This document shows positions 1 to 6,937 of a stretch of 40,199 bases of DNA, piece by piece. Every line of letters starts with the position of its first letter. Position 1 is the first letter of the stretch. Below the pieces are notes generated by a model that was given only the letters and a program-made list of their open reading frames with translations, did not search any database and had not been told where the DNA came from. The stretch lies in the NCBI GenBank assembly GCA_021792355.1, contig JAJYUV010000012.1:1-40199 (forward strand), written 5' to 3'. The position numbers and the translations under genes are program-made. The DNA comes from Thermoplasmata archaeon (lineage in GTDB: Archaea; Thermoplasmatota; Thermoplasmata; Thermoplasmatales; GCA-001856825).

Positions 1-420
1 TAATGGCAAACAAGCTGAGATACCAGGTTCAGGAAGCTGTGATGAAGATATACGCATATTTCCTTATGAGAAAGAACACCGTGGTGAACTGACTTGGTAG
101 TTACATTCAATTACTTAACACGCTACCACAGAGTCGGTTGTCCATAGAGAACAATGATCCCTTTTGAATGATTACACGGCAGTTTTCAAGCATATTATCC
201 AGGCCAAGGGCACTAAGCTCCAACAATCTTGCTCAATGAGGAAATCGTTTTGAAAGTGGCCAAGCAGCATTTGGAATTTCTTAACATAACGTCAACTGAT
301 TCATTACCAGCCAGAACCAATCGAAACTGACCCAGAGAATGCAGAGGGTATGAAAAGGCTCTTCAACGAGATCAAAATGGTAAACATTTCTGAGGACACC
401 TAGCGGGCAGAAACTTTCTT
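1..420. other. Decayed region without an intact gene
   Basis: No intact gene is visible. Short open stretches look like worn coding sequence. A 28-codon frame starts at 3 and ends in the TGA near 90. A second tail runs on the plus strand from about 314 to the TAG at 401-403, reads EPIETDPENAEGMKRLF and onwards, and seems to continue an upstream fragment (about 250-300) in another frame. I do not recognise the parent protein. The position beside a tRNA-Ser 3'-end copy at 421 suggests debris of an integrated element, but this is inference. Confidence 0.4.
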
Positions 421-475
421 ACGCGGGGAGGGGGATTCGGACTGATGGGTTCGAATCCGGCAAGAAAGATAGGGA
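421..475 (+). repeat. Decayed tRNA-Ser 3'-end copy (att-like site 1)
   Basis: The first 14 bases, ACGCGGGGAGGGGG, match the plus-strand sequence over the 3' end of the tRNA-Ser(GCT) gene at 2887-2900. The rest does not match the tRNA but matches the second copy at 1706: both continue with CGGACTGAT, GGTTCGAATCC and AAGATAGG. It is best read as a leftover attachment site from integration at the tRNA 3' end. Confidence 0.7.
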
Positions 476-645
476 AGAAGAATACTCCAGACTGGGTTGA
501 TCCCACAGGAAGCCCTAAGAGTGCTCATTCATGCACGGGAGGAAAGATCTCCCTTACGAGAGGTCCCGGAGAGTATGAGAGAGTTATTGGAGGTACTAGA
601 ATGGTCTCATTTCTGACTCTGTCCGGGTGCTAACATCAAAGTTTA

Positions 646-655
646 TATACGTATA
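646..655. promoter_or_regulatory. Promoter and palindrome of the first vapBC pair
   Basis: A TATA-like stretch TTTATATA (642-649) lies about 27 nt before the ATG at 673, so the transcript is probably leaderless. Overlapping it is a perfect 10-bp palindrome, TATACGTATA (646-655). VapB-type antitoxins usually repress their own operon by binding such sites, so this is a candidate operator; binding is inferred. Confidence 0.5.
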
Positions 656-672
656 CTATATGTATATGCACC

Positions 673-897
673 ATGACAAAACCTGTCACACTATCTGATG
701 TAGCTTATGAAGCATTAGTTAGGATAAAAGGCAAAAACATGTCATTTTCTGATGCAGTACTTAAACTTATAGAGACTTCCAAAGGGTCTAGAGATTTCAC
801 AAGGTTTGCAGGGGCATTTAGTTCAGACTACGAAGAACTGGAAAAATTCAAGAAACAGATCGAAGAGGACAGGCTGAGAAATACGGAAGGTTCGTGA
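673..897 (+). CDS. vapB: VapB-type antitoxin (DUF217-like)
   Basis: 74-aa protein. The N-terminus, with TLSDVAYEALVRIKGKNMSF and then SDAVLKLI, has the pattern of the small archaeal antitoxins that accompany PIN-domain toxins (DUF217/VapB group): a beta strand and two short helices for DNA binding, then a charged tail (FKKQIEEDR) that would wrap the toxin. It should neutralise the toxin encoded 4 nt downstream and repress the operon. The ATG at 673 is chosen because a TATA-like box lies about 27 nt upstream. It sits between two tRNA-Ser 3'-end copies, so it is probably cargo of an integrated element. Confidence 0.82.
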   Translation: MTKPVTLSDVAYEALVRIKGKNMSFSDAVLKLIETSKGSRDFTRFAGAFSSDYEELEKFKKQIEEDRLRNTEGS

Positions 898-901
898 TTA
901 G

Positions 902-1267
902 ATGGTGTTACTAGATACCAACATCATCGTAGATTACTTGATAGGAAAGGAAAAAATCGTGGAAATGGTTAACGGCTTAAATGATGAGGAGTTGTCAACT
1001 ACTTTTGTCAATGAATATGAGTTACTGAAATACAAAAATAGAAAAGGACTAGGAGAGGTAGTTAAGAACTTGCGGATCTATCATTCGAATGACTCGTCTA
1101 TAAGAGCATCTGCCAAAGCATACTATGCACTAAAGACAAAGGGGAAAATGATGAGCGACAATGATCTGTTAATTTTTGGGGTATCTGTTGCCAATAACGA
1201 AGTGCTTATAACACAGGATAAGGCTTTTAAAGAGCTGAAAAGTGAATTAATCAAAGTTATTGAGTAA
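902..1267 (+). CDS. vapC: PIN-domain ribonuclease toxin VapC
   Basis: 121-aa PIN-domain protein, the usual size of a VapC toxin. The acidic residues that bind the catalytic metal are visible: D5 in LLDTN, E38/E40 in VNEYE, D86/D88 in MSDNDLL and D106 in ITQDKAF. VapC toxins are Mg-dependent endoribonucleases, many of which cut tRNA or rRNA; the target here cannot be told. The ATG follows the antitoxin stop by 4 nt, so the two are one operon. It lies in the tRNA-Ser accretion zone. No damage to the frame is seen, so the pair is probably functional. Confidence 0.85.
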   Translation: MVLLDTNIIVDYLIGKEKIVEMVNGLNDEELSTTFVNEYELLKYKNRKGLGEVVKNLRIYHSNDSSIRASAKAYYALKTKGKMMSDNDLLIFGVSVANNEVLITQDKAFKELKSELIKVIE

Positions 1268-1554
1268 CATTCATTTGAAAATCGGATCCCCACAGTCACA
1301 TTCTAAGAATAAGAAATGGTTCGAACTTTCAGTGTACCACCGTCAGAGGCGCGAAAAACACATACAAAACATCTTCCAAATGAACCAATTTGAAAGTGGC
1401 TGCGATGGGTATAAGCTATTGCAGTTAAGATTCGTCTCATTAATTTTTCAAATTGTCCAGAGATCCTAGAAACATTCCAATACTTCAATAGTGAAAGCGT
1501 TTTTCGTGTTTCTAGTGGGAAAACTATTCCAAAGAATCTCAATTATTTTAATCT
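1268..1554. other. Region without a recognisable gene
   Basis: I see no convincing coding sequence. Short frames on both strands have no family features. The stretch lies between the first VapC and an integrase remnant, and is probably eroded element sequence. Confidence 0.4.
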
Positions 1555-1705
1555 CAATTCCTGTTCGGTAAAAGAGAGTCGAAATCCGCGATCCCATACT
1601 TGAAACTCTCTCGGGAAGCCGAGGCAAAAATGCCAGATCGGTTCGGCCGTTCTTCAAGAGGAGGAAAAACAATGCAACAAAAGAGTAGTATCCGAACCGC
1701 ACCCA
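1555..1705 (+). pseudogene. Remnant of tyrosine recombinase C-terminus (older copy)
   Basis: The plus-strand frame reads QFLFGKRESKSAIPYLKLSR. It aligns codon by codon with QFHLGHRELKSTIAYLNLSK from the remnant at 2666-2854, including the EAEA/EVEA that follows. The frame is kept but the LGH box has become FGK, so a residue expected in the active site is lost, and the tail then diverges. It ends just before the tRNA-Ser 3'-end copy at 1706, in the same arrangement as the better copy beside the tRNA. Only the last 40 or so residues of an integrase are represented. Confidence 0.7.
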
Positions 1706-1760
1706 ACGCGGGGAGGGGATGCGGACTGATAGGTTCGAATCCCGCAAACAAGATAGGGGA
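1706..1760 (+). repeat. Decayed tRNA-Ser 3'-end copy (att-like site 2)
   Basis: ACGCGGGGAGGGG repeats the sequence at the tRNA-Ser 3' end (2887), then diverges from it. The following bases, CGGACTGATAGGTTCGAATC and then AAGATAGGGGA, match att-like site 1 at 421. An integrase C-terminal remnant lies immediately upstream, as it does at the tRNA. The two decayed sites resemble each other more than either resembles the tRNA, so they probably derive from related elements. Confidence 0.7.
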
Positions 1761-1878
1761 GGAAGAATTGAAAGTGGTTTGATCTCACACAGGTTATAAT
1801 TGGAGGAAGCCTGTAAAGTGTTAAAAGCAATATTTGAAGCGTGAACGTTTCAGAAGGTCATGAACGACTTTTAAGCTA

Positions 1879-2286
1879 TTACTGTGAGTGTTTGCGTGTC
1901 CTTCCTGTTCTCTCTCTTCTCTCGCTTTCAAACAACTTCATTTGATCCTTGTCCAGAGTGACTAGTTCCATCCCGGTCTCTAGAGCCAAAGCAAGGAAGA
2001 TTGAGTCGTAGATCGCGACTCCGTGTGCGATGCTAATTGTATAGGCTCTCTTTAGTAACTTCTCGCTGTATGAAACTACCGTAATCGCACCTGCCCTGAT
2101 CAGTTCCCCGAGAGTTTCTAGATATTCGACTCCTTCTGCAACGTCTCCTATGAGTTTCTCGTGCTTCCATACTACATTTTCCACTTCATAGATGGCGAGT
2201 TCTGGTACAAGAAGTTGTTCCGTTTCAAAGAGGTCCCATCTTCTGAGTAGTCCCTCAGCAATATAGCTCGTATCGGCAACTCTCAT
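1879..2286 (-). CDS. vapC: PIN-domain toxin (VapC-like), second pair
   Basis: 135-aa PIN-domain protein. Conserved acidic positions are D5 (RVADTSYI), E34 (AIYEVEN), D94 (AIYDSIFLALA) and D112 (LVTLDKDQM), the order expected for a metal-dependent VapC ribonuclease. It is only distantly similar to the VapC at 902, so the two pairs are not simple duplicates. Its ATG overlaps the antitoxin stop (ATGA, 2283-2286), which indicates translational coupling. It lies between att-like site 2 and the tRNA-Ser gene. Confidence 0.83.
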   Translation of the reverse strand: MRVADTSYIAEGLLRRWDLFETEQLLVPELAIYEVENVVWKHEKLIGDVAEGVEYLETLGELIRAGAITVVSYSEKLLKRAYTISIAHGVAIYDSIFLALALETGMELVTLDKDQMKLFESERRERTGRTRKHSQ

Positions 2287-2501
2287 CTTCCCCTATCTTC
2301 CTTTATCATTCTTAGATCCTCTTCAGTCTTGATCTTGATAACATTCTCGCGTTGGAGCTCGTTGAGCCTTTTCAACGTCTCTGCCCTCCTCTTATCATTA
2401 AGAAAGACCTTCAGGCTTTCTTTCACGATCTTGGAAATAGGACCGTATTTCACGAGAGTCTTCCTTTCTTCTTCACTCAATCTTACGCTTATAATTGGCA
2501 T
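2283..2501 (-). CDS. vapB: Ribbon-helix-helix antitoxin (VapB-like), second pair
   Basis: 72-aa protein from the ATG at 2501; the frame is open to a GTG at 2523-2525, but the ATG puts the strand MPIISVRLSEEE at the N-terminus as in CopG/RHH proteins. A helix follows (SKIVKESLKVFL), then a charged tail (DLRMIKEDRGR) for toxin binding. It precedes the PIN toxin with a 4-nt overlap. Role: neutralises the toxin and probably autorepresses the operon. Similarity is weak and structural in kind; the call rests mainly on the pairing. Confidence 0.75.
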   Translation of the reverse strand: MPIISVRLSEEERKTLVKYGPISKIVKESLKVFLNDKRRAETLKRLNELQRENVIKIKTEEDLRMIKEDRGR

Positions 2502-2665
2502 GTTATACGTGATGTAATACAACACGTAGTCAAAAGTTTTTTCCTACTGTTGATAACAGGTGAGACAAATGAAGAAACCTTTGTATAAATCTTATTTTTC
2601 TTACCATTAAGAAGGCATCCCTCCTGTATTTCGTAATTTATTCCAATCCAAGTCCTCAAGGGTTT

Positions 2666-2854
2666 ATGAAATGTGTAATCATCGAGCCGTTCAGACAAGG
2701 AGCGGAATTCAGGAGAATGCAGTTCCACTTGGGTCACAGGGAGCTGAAGTCCACTATTGCATACTTGAACCTCTCCAAGGAAGTTGAGGCAAGAAACAAT
2801 ACCAGATTGCTTCCGCCGTCCTTCAAGAAAGTATTGAAAAGCAAGGTGAAATGA
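2666..2854 (+). pseudogene. Tyrosine recombinase (integrase) C-terminal remnant next to tRNA-Ser
   Basis: The frame contains QGAEFRRMQFHLGHRELKS followed by TIAYLNLS. This is the C-terminal catalytic signature of phage-type tyrosine recombinases: the LGH box, then the Tyr nucleophile about 10 residues on. The upstream catalytic Arg/Lys and the N-terminal DNA-binding parts are absent, so it cannot be active. It ends 34 nt before the 3' end of the tRNA-Ser gene, where an integrase gene lies after site-specific insertion into a tRNA. The ATG at 2666 is simply the first Met in the surviving frame. Confidence 0.8.
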
Positions 2855-2887
2855 TATGGAAACAAGAAACAATCGAACCGAATGGAA

Positions 2888-2968
2888 CGCGGGGAGGGGG
2901 AATCGAACCCCCGCTCCCAAAGGGAAACGGCTTAGCAGGCCGTCGCCTTACCGCTCGGCTATCCCCGC
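2888..2968 (-). tRNA. tRNA-Ser(GCT)
   Basis: The minus strand folds as a class II tRNA: acceptor GCGGGGA/TCCCCGC, anticodon stem-loop ACGGC-CTGCTAA-GCCGT with anticodon GCT, a variable arm with CCC/GGG pairing, and a T arm GGGGG-TTCGATT-CCCCC. The discriminator is G, as expected for serine. No CCA is encoded. Its 3' end is the integration target for the elements to its left. The 5' end overlaps the last 10 nt of a small protein gene on the same strand. Confidence 0.95.
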
Positions 2969-3129
2969 TGTATCTTACCGTACTTATCGGACATTTCTGT
3001 AGCCAGTTGATCCAGAATTTCTTCCAGATCTTCCCCTTCTAGTACAAGTTCATCACCATTAGAATAGGATATGACTACTCTGAATGTCTCTCCATCGTGA
3101 TATACGTCGACCTCTCCTAGTTTCTGCAT
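2959..3129 (-). CDS. Small acidic protein overlapping the 5' end of tRNA-Ser
   Basis: 56-aa open frame beginning MQKLGEVDVYHDGE and containing an acidic helix-like part (ELVLEGEDLEEILDQL). I do not recognise the family. Support comes from an ATG at 3129 with a TATA-like box centred about 27 nt upstream and protein-like composition. The last codons and the TAG stop (2959-2961) lie inside the mature tRNA-Ser sequence. The transcript probably reads straight into the tRNA, so tRNA 5' processing would cut the end of this message. Confidence 0.6.
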   Translation of the reverse strand: MQKLGEVDVYHDGETFRVVISYSNGDELVLEGEDLEEILDQLATEMSDKYGKIQRG

Positions 3130-3151
3130 CACAATCAAACGTGATAAATGC

Positions 3152-3161
3152 TCTATATTAA
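3152..3161 (-). promoter_or_regulatory. TATA box for the 56-aa gene and possibly tRNA-Ser
   Basis: The minus strand reads TTAATATAG centred about 27 nt before the ATG at 3129, the spacing of archaeal leaderless promoters. The tRNA 5' end lies 161 nt beyond that start. No separate tRNA promoter is evident in between, so the tRNA may be co-transcribed. Confidence 0.5.
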
Positions 3162-3233
3162 CATTTTCTGTCGATTGATTAGCTCTAATCGCTCCATTAA
3201 TCTTTATTTAGCGAATAAGGTTTCTTTAGAGGA

Positions 3234-3758
3234 ATGGACAATTCGGAAGGCGAAGACCGTAAAATATTCTACAAGGGAATTTCCAGCTCCATAAAGGCCC
3301 CGTACGAAAGCGAGTCATTTGCGGGACTGTTAAACACGATAGAATCTGAAAAGAAGGATGGATTGGTCAATGTTGTCATTTCCGATAGAGAAGTTGGAAC
3401 GTTGAGGATAGAGGCAGGTAGGGTTTATTTGAATGAGATTGTCGACCAGACCCCCCAGGAACTTGAACTATTGAAGAAATACCCAGTTTTCGGCAAAATA
3501 GCCTTGAAAGCATTGATGGAAAAGTATGTTGATACGGTGGCAGACGACGCCATAGAGGACATAGCCTTCTTGGAAAAAGTGAGAAGCGATCCTGACAACA
3601 GGAAGGTGGATGGTCAGTATTTCATCCTTCTCCTTTGGGATAGATACTGGAACGTGACCTCAAGATTCAGAGGGGACGCAAAGGATGGCATCTATGTGGT
3701 ATCCGAGAGAAATGTCTGGGAAGAAGGAGATGGAAACTCTTTCAGCAAGCAGCTTTAG
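3234..3758 (+). CDS. Hypothetical protein, 174 aa
   Basis: Soluble, acidic protein that I do not recognise. The N-terminus is polar; residues 40-70 look like a small beta meander (GLVNVVISDREVGTLRIEAG, then RVYLNEIV), followed by helices (ELELLKKY, IALKALMEKY) and a C-terminal part with YFILLLWDRYWNV. There is no signal peptide or membrane segment. The ATG at 3234 has a TATA-like TTTATTTA at 3203-3210, about 28 nt upstream. It converges on the HMG-CoA reductase gene and shares 4 nt with its end. Coding quality is good; function unknown. Confidence 0.75.
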   Translation: MDNSEGEDRKIFYKGISSSIKAPYESESFAGLLNTIESEKKDGLVNVVISDREVGTLRIEAGRVYLNEIVDQTPQELELLKKYPVFGKIALKALMEKYVDTVADDAIEDIAFLEKVRSDPDNRKVDGQYFILLLWDRYWNVTSRFRGDAKDGIYVVSERNVWEEGDGNSFSKQL

Positions 3759-5017
3759 TCTGTGCCTCTCAACTTTTTAAGCATCTCGGCTGCGACATCT
3801 CCCCGTATTTTCCTCTCCTTGACCATCATATCTGCCAGTTTGTCAATCTCCTCTCCCCTTGCTCCAGCCGATACTGCGACATTTCTTGCATGCAGTTCCA
3901 TGTGACCTTTCTGAATCCCTTCCATGGCAAGGGCTCTTATTGCACCAAAATTCTGTGCAAGACCAACCGCCGCAAGAACATTCGCAAACTCTTTTGCGGA
4001 AGAAATGCCGAGAATCTTTCTCATGAGCTTCGCCTTCGGGTGGGTAGCGGTGGCTCCACCGACAATTCCAACAGCCATAGGAAGCTCAATGAACCCGACC
4101 AGGTCACCATCGTCATTTATCTCCCATTTCGTGAGAGAAGTATACTTGTTCATTGCCGCGTACGCGTGAGCTCCGGCCTCTATTGCTCTCCAATCGTTTG
4201 CAGTCGCAATCAGTACCGAGTCTATCCCGTTCATTATCCCCTTGTTGTGAGTTGTCGCACGGTATGGATCGATGCTCGCGAATCTATAAGCCTCCACTAT
4301 ACCTTCAACGGCGGCGTCCCCTCCTATGGTTTTCCTGTCAAACACCGCATACGAGCTCGTCATTCTGTATGTGGCCAGGTTGCTCAAGATCCTCAGCCTG
4401 ACATTTCCCTTCGCTATTTCAGAAATGTGAGGGGCTAAGTATTCTGCCATAGTGTTGACTGCATTTGCTCCCATTGCATCTCTCACATCCACGATCAGGT
4501 GGACTACTACCATGGGTTCCTTCTCGTCTATCACTCTAACCTCAATGTCCTTTGCCCCGCCTCCAACCTTTACCAGCACCGGATCCTGTGAGTTGGCAAG
4601 TTCTAGAAGTTCTTTCTTCTTTTCGAGTATCCGGAATTTGGCTCCGAACGGATCTGAAGTTCCTGTCATTTCTATTTGTCCTATCATTATAGGCTCCGTC
4701 GAAATGGATCTGAAACCTCCCTTCGATCTCGCCATTCTGGCTGCATTGGAAGCGGCCGCTACCACACTTGGTTCCTCTATCGCCATTGGTATTAGGTAAT
4801 CCTTCTGGTTAATGAGGAAATTTACGGCTATACCTATCGGAATCTCCATTACAGAAACTACATTCTCTATCATGTGATCAGCAGTGGATTCACCCAGACT
4901 ACCCATATTCCTCAAAAGCGACATCTCTTCTTCATTGAGGTTTCCGACCTTTTTTAGAATACTCCTTCTCTCTTCTACGGATAGTTTGTAGAATCCAGAA
5001 ATGCTAGAACTGGACAT
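3755..5017 (-). CDS. mvaA: Hydroxymethylglutaryl-CoA reductase, class II
   Basis: 420 aa, full length for a class II HMG-CoA reductase, which reduces HMG-CoA to mevalonate, the precursor of archaeal isoprenoid ether lipids. Catalytic residues can be placed: Glu in AIEEPSVVAAAS (about 81-82), K259 in THNKGIMNGI, D275 in TANDWRA and H376 in LHARN. It resembles the enzyme of Pseudomonas mevalonii, Archaeoglobus and Thermoplasma rather than the class I enzyme of most archaea; this bacterial-type form is known from Thermoplasmatales. The ATG at 5017 has a TATA-like element near 5042-5050 that seems shared with the divergent tsr3. Confidence 0.96.
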   Translation of the reverse strand: MSSSSISGFYKLSVEERRSILKKVGNLNEEEMSLLRNMGSLGESTADHMIENVVSVMEIPIGIAVNFLINQKDYLIPMAIEEPSVVAAASNAARMARSKGGFRSISTEPIMIGQIEMTGTSDPFGAKFRILEKKKELLELANSQDPVLVKVGGGAKDIEVRVIDEKEPMVVVHLIVDVRDAMGANAVNTMAEYLAPHISEIAKGNVRLRILSNLATYRMTSSYAVFDRKTIGGDAAVEGIVEAYRFASIDPYRATTHNKGIMNGIDSVLIATANDWRAIEAGAHAYAAMNKYTSLTKWEINDDGDLVGFIELPMAVGIVGGATATHPKAKLMRKILGISSAKEFANVLAAVGLAQNFGAIRALAMEGIQKGHMELHARNVAVSAGARGEEIDKLADMMVKERKIRGDVAAEMLKKLRGTD

Positions 5018-5039
5018 GGGTGATGATGTTAGAGGCGAA

Positions 5040-5054
5040 TAAAGATTTATCTTA
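5040..5054. promoter_or_regulatory. Shared TATA region of divergent mvaA and tsr3
   Basis: TAAAGATTTATCTTA is nearly symmetric and lies about 26 nt before the tsr3 ATG (5073) and about 30 nt before the mvaA ATG (5017). With only 55 nt between the genes it appears to supply the TATA element in both directions. Confidence 0.45.
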
Positions 5055-5072
5055 ATTCACACTTCAACCGTG

Positions 5073-5558
5073 ATGGTAGGCAGCCTGCCACTGATTCTGT
5101 ACAAGAACGAGGACGACCCGAAGAAGTGTTCTGCAAGAAAGCTGAAGAGACTAAAACTCGCAGCATTTATCAGCAGAATACCTTCGAACAGTATCATCCT
5201 CTACTCAGACTCTAAGATCAGGCTTTCGCCTGCTGATTCAATTTACAGACATCTGGTAGCTATTGATGTGTCCTGGGAGAATGTTGATAATTACCATTTC
5301 TCGAAGGAGTCCACTCGTTCATTGCCATACATGCTAGCAGCTAATCCTGTAAATTATGGCAAGCCGTTCAAGCTTTCAACGGTTGAAGCTCTCGCTGCTT
5401 CCTACTATATACTTGGACAGAGGGAACTGGCGGAAAAACTGCTTCAGAAGTTCTCTTGGGGGGTACAGTTCTTGAACCTCAACAGGAATCCCCTAGACGA
5501 CTACTCGAAGGCAAAAAATTCCGAAGAGGTGCTGGAAATGGAAAGATTGTATTTCTAG
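5073..5558 (+). CDS. tsr3: Tsr3-type rRNA aminocarboxypropyltransferase
   Basis: 161 aa. It transfers the aminocarboxypropyl group of SAM to an N1-methylpseudouridine of 16S/18S rRNA. Family features: DDPKKCSARKLKRLKLA near the N-terminus, VAIDVSWE, the SAM-pocket segment RSLPYMLAANPVNYGKPF, and FSWGVQFLNLN near the C-terminus. A GTG directly precedes the ATG at 5073; the ATG is preferred because the TATA-like element is 26 nt upstream. It is divergent from mvaA and its end overlaps the PP-loop gene by 4 nt. Confidence 0.9.
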   Translation: MVGSLPLILYKNEDDPKKCSARKLKRLKLAAFISRIPSNSIILYSDSKIRLSPADSIYRHLVAIDVSWENVDNYHFSKESTRSLPYMLAANPVNYGKPFKLSTVEALAASYYILGQRELAEKLLQKFSWGVQFLNLNRNPLDDYSKAKNSEEVLEMERLYF

Positions 5559-6937
5559 ACCCACTCTCCGTTTTCTAGGTGGGTCGTACCTTTTGTGTAT
5601 TGTCTGAGAATGCTCATGATCTTTTCCCGCCATGCTTCATCTATCAATCTGCTGTCGCTGAAATCAGGATCCTCGTGGATTTTTTCTACGTGTTCGTTGT
5701 ACTTCCCGTTGGTGCCTTTGGATATGAGGTACTTGCAGTGCTCTCTCTCATCTTCGTCGAGCCTGAATTTCCTTTCTAAATAAGTGTTTTTGAAATCCTG
5801 AACATCCTGCTCCTTGTAATTTATGGTCCTCGGATCAAGAGAGTTAGCAGTAAGGAAGAGGAGTATCCCATCGCACTTTGTGCACCTACCGCATGGAACT
5901 ATCTGTCCTCCCTCATCGTGACAGCTGTGACAGGACCTCTGCAGCCTTGCCAGTCCTGGATACCTTTCGAACAGAATCTTCTCTTCAACCAATCCAGTGA
6001 TGTTTCTCAGTGCGGAATAGAATCTGATGTTGTATCCTATGCTCTCGAAGTAATTGTTCATGGCGATGTCAAATGACTGAGTCTGATCGTAGATTGCATA
6101 ATAGTGATGAACCCCGAACTCTGGTTGGAATCCTCTTGGATCGTCAAATTCATCCCCCTTCATCACTCCAGAAATACCGAATTTGGTATAGTAAGGAAGA
6201 GATGAAAATAAGTAGACTGGAAAAATGAAAAGCTGTACCGGATAAGTATCGGACCACATCGAAAGCGCCTTGTCGTTCAACGCCTTTACCTTGGAATTCA
6301 TCTTCCTGTAGAACCTATCAATAGTGGACCATATTCTTAGGGTATTCTGGTGGTTCGCTTGGAAGTAATCGTAAGCCACGCTTGCGGTCTTCCAGTGACC
6401 CCCGGATTCGTTGATAAAAATCGGATAGACATTGGCTCCGACTTCCTTCATGATCCCGTAGGTTAGCAGGCTGTCCTTCCCTCCGCTCGACATTATTGCA
6501 ACCGAGCCTTCTCTCTTGTAGGGAATCCTTGAGTTCTGTTCCAAATCCAGGTTTATCACAGGAGAGTAGCTCGCCTCTTCTTCGTTAGGGGATGTTGGTA
6601 TGTAGTCTTCCCTGTAGAACTCCCCCCTCTTAAGCAACTTGTTCACGTAGATCTCCCTACTGTTGATTATCATCATCTTCTTGATGAAATCATAATCTTG
6701 CTGCGTTATGGGAAAGTCTGCATCAATCTGTTCAGTGAATAGAGAATAGTTAACTAGAGGAATGAGAGAGAGAAGCCTGATGTCCTGTCTGTCAATCGAG
6801 ATCGGGAAATCATACTTGAATGAAATAGAGACGTCTTCTCCGTCGACTAGGTATTTCAAAGAAATAAGATCATTCCGGAGTTCCGGTTCCAGTAATCTTA
6901 CTTTTTCAATCGATGATAATTTGCCTCTGGCTTGCAA
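5555..6937 (-). CDS. PP-loop ATP pyrophosphatase-like protein with Cys cluster (MurL-like)
   Basis: 460 aa. The ATP-binding PP-loop SSGGKDS lies at 150-156, and a metal-binding-like Cys cluster follows at C336, C339, C349, C352 and C355 (CHSCH, CGRCTKC). Size and layout resemble MurL, which epimerises the terminal glutamate of a UDP-muramoyl dipeptide, but an archaeon without murein would need another substrate. Other PP-loop amidotransferase-like roles are possible. The start is uncertain: the frame opens with TTG at 6937, overlapping the DUF1611 gene by 32 nt, and has no ATG until about residue 88. The overlap indicates an operon. Confidence 0.65.
   Translation of the reverse strand: MQARGKLSSIEKVRLLEPELRNDLISLKYLVDGEDVSISFKYDFPISIDRQDIRLLSLIPLVNYSLFTEQIDADFPITQQDYDFIKKMMIINSREIYVNKLLKRGEFYREDYIPTSPNEEEASYSPVINLDLEQNSRIPYKREGSVAIMSSGGKDSLLTYGIMKEVGANVYPIFINESGGHWKTASVAYDYFQANHQNTLRIWSTIDRFYRKMNSKVKALNDKALSMWSDTYPVQLFIFPVYLFSSLPYYTKFGISGVMKGDEFDDPRGFQPEFGVHHYYAIYDQTQSFDIAMNNYFESIGYNIRFYSALRNITGLVEEKILFERYPGLARLQRSCHSCHDEGGQIVPCGRCTKCDGILLFLTANSLDPRTINYKEQDVQDFKNTYLERKFRLDEDEREHCKYLISKGTNGKYNEHVEKIHEDPDFSDSRLIDEAWREKIMSILRQYTKGTTHLENGEWV

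Noticed and set aside
427..466. A forward-strand tRNA suggested by GGTTCGAATCC in the att-like sites
   Set aside because: Only a T-arm-like piece is present; no anticodon arm or complete acceptor stem can be drawn.
445..633. 62-codon frame over att-like site 1
   Set aside because: Runs through repeat sequence of tRNA origin, and its translation shows no family pattern.
1466..1747. 93-codon minus-strand frame
   Set aside because: Covers the integrase remnant and att-like site 2 on the opposite strand; no independent support.
3890..4438. 182-codon plus-strand open frame
   Set aside because: Lies wholly antisense to the well-supported HMG-CoA reductase gene and has no domain features; a shadow frame.
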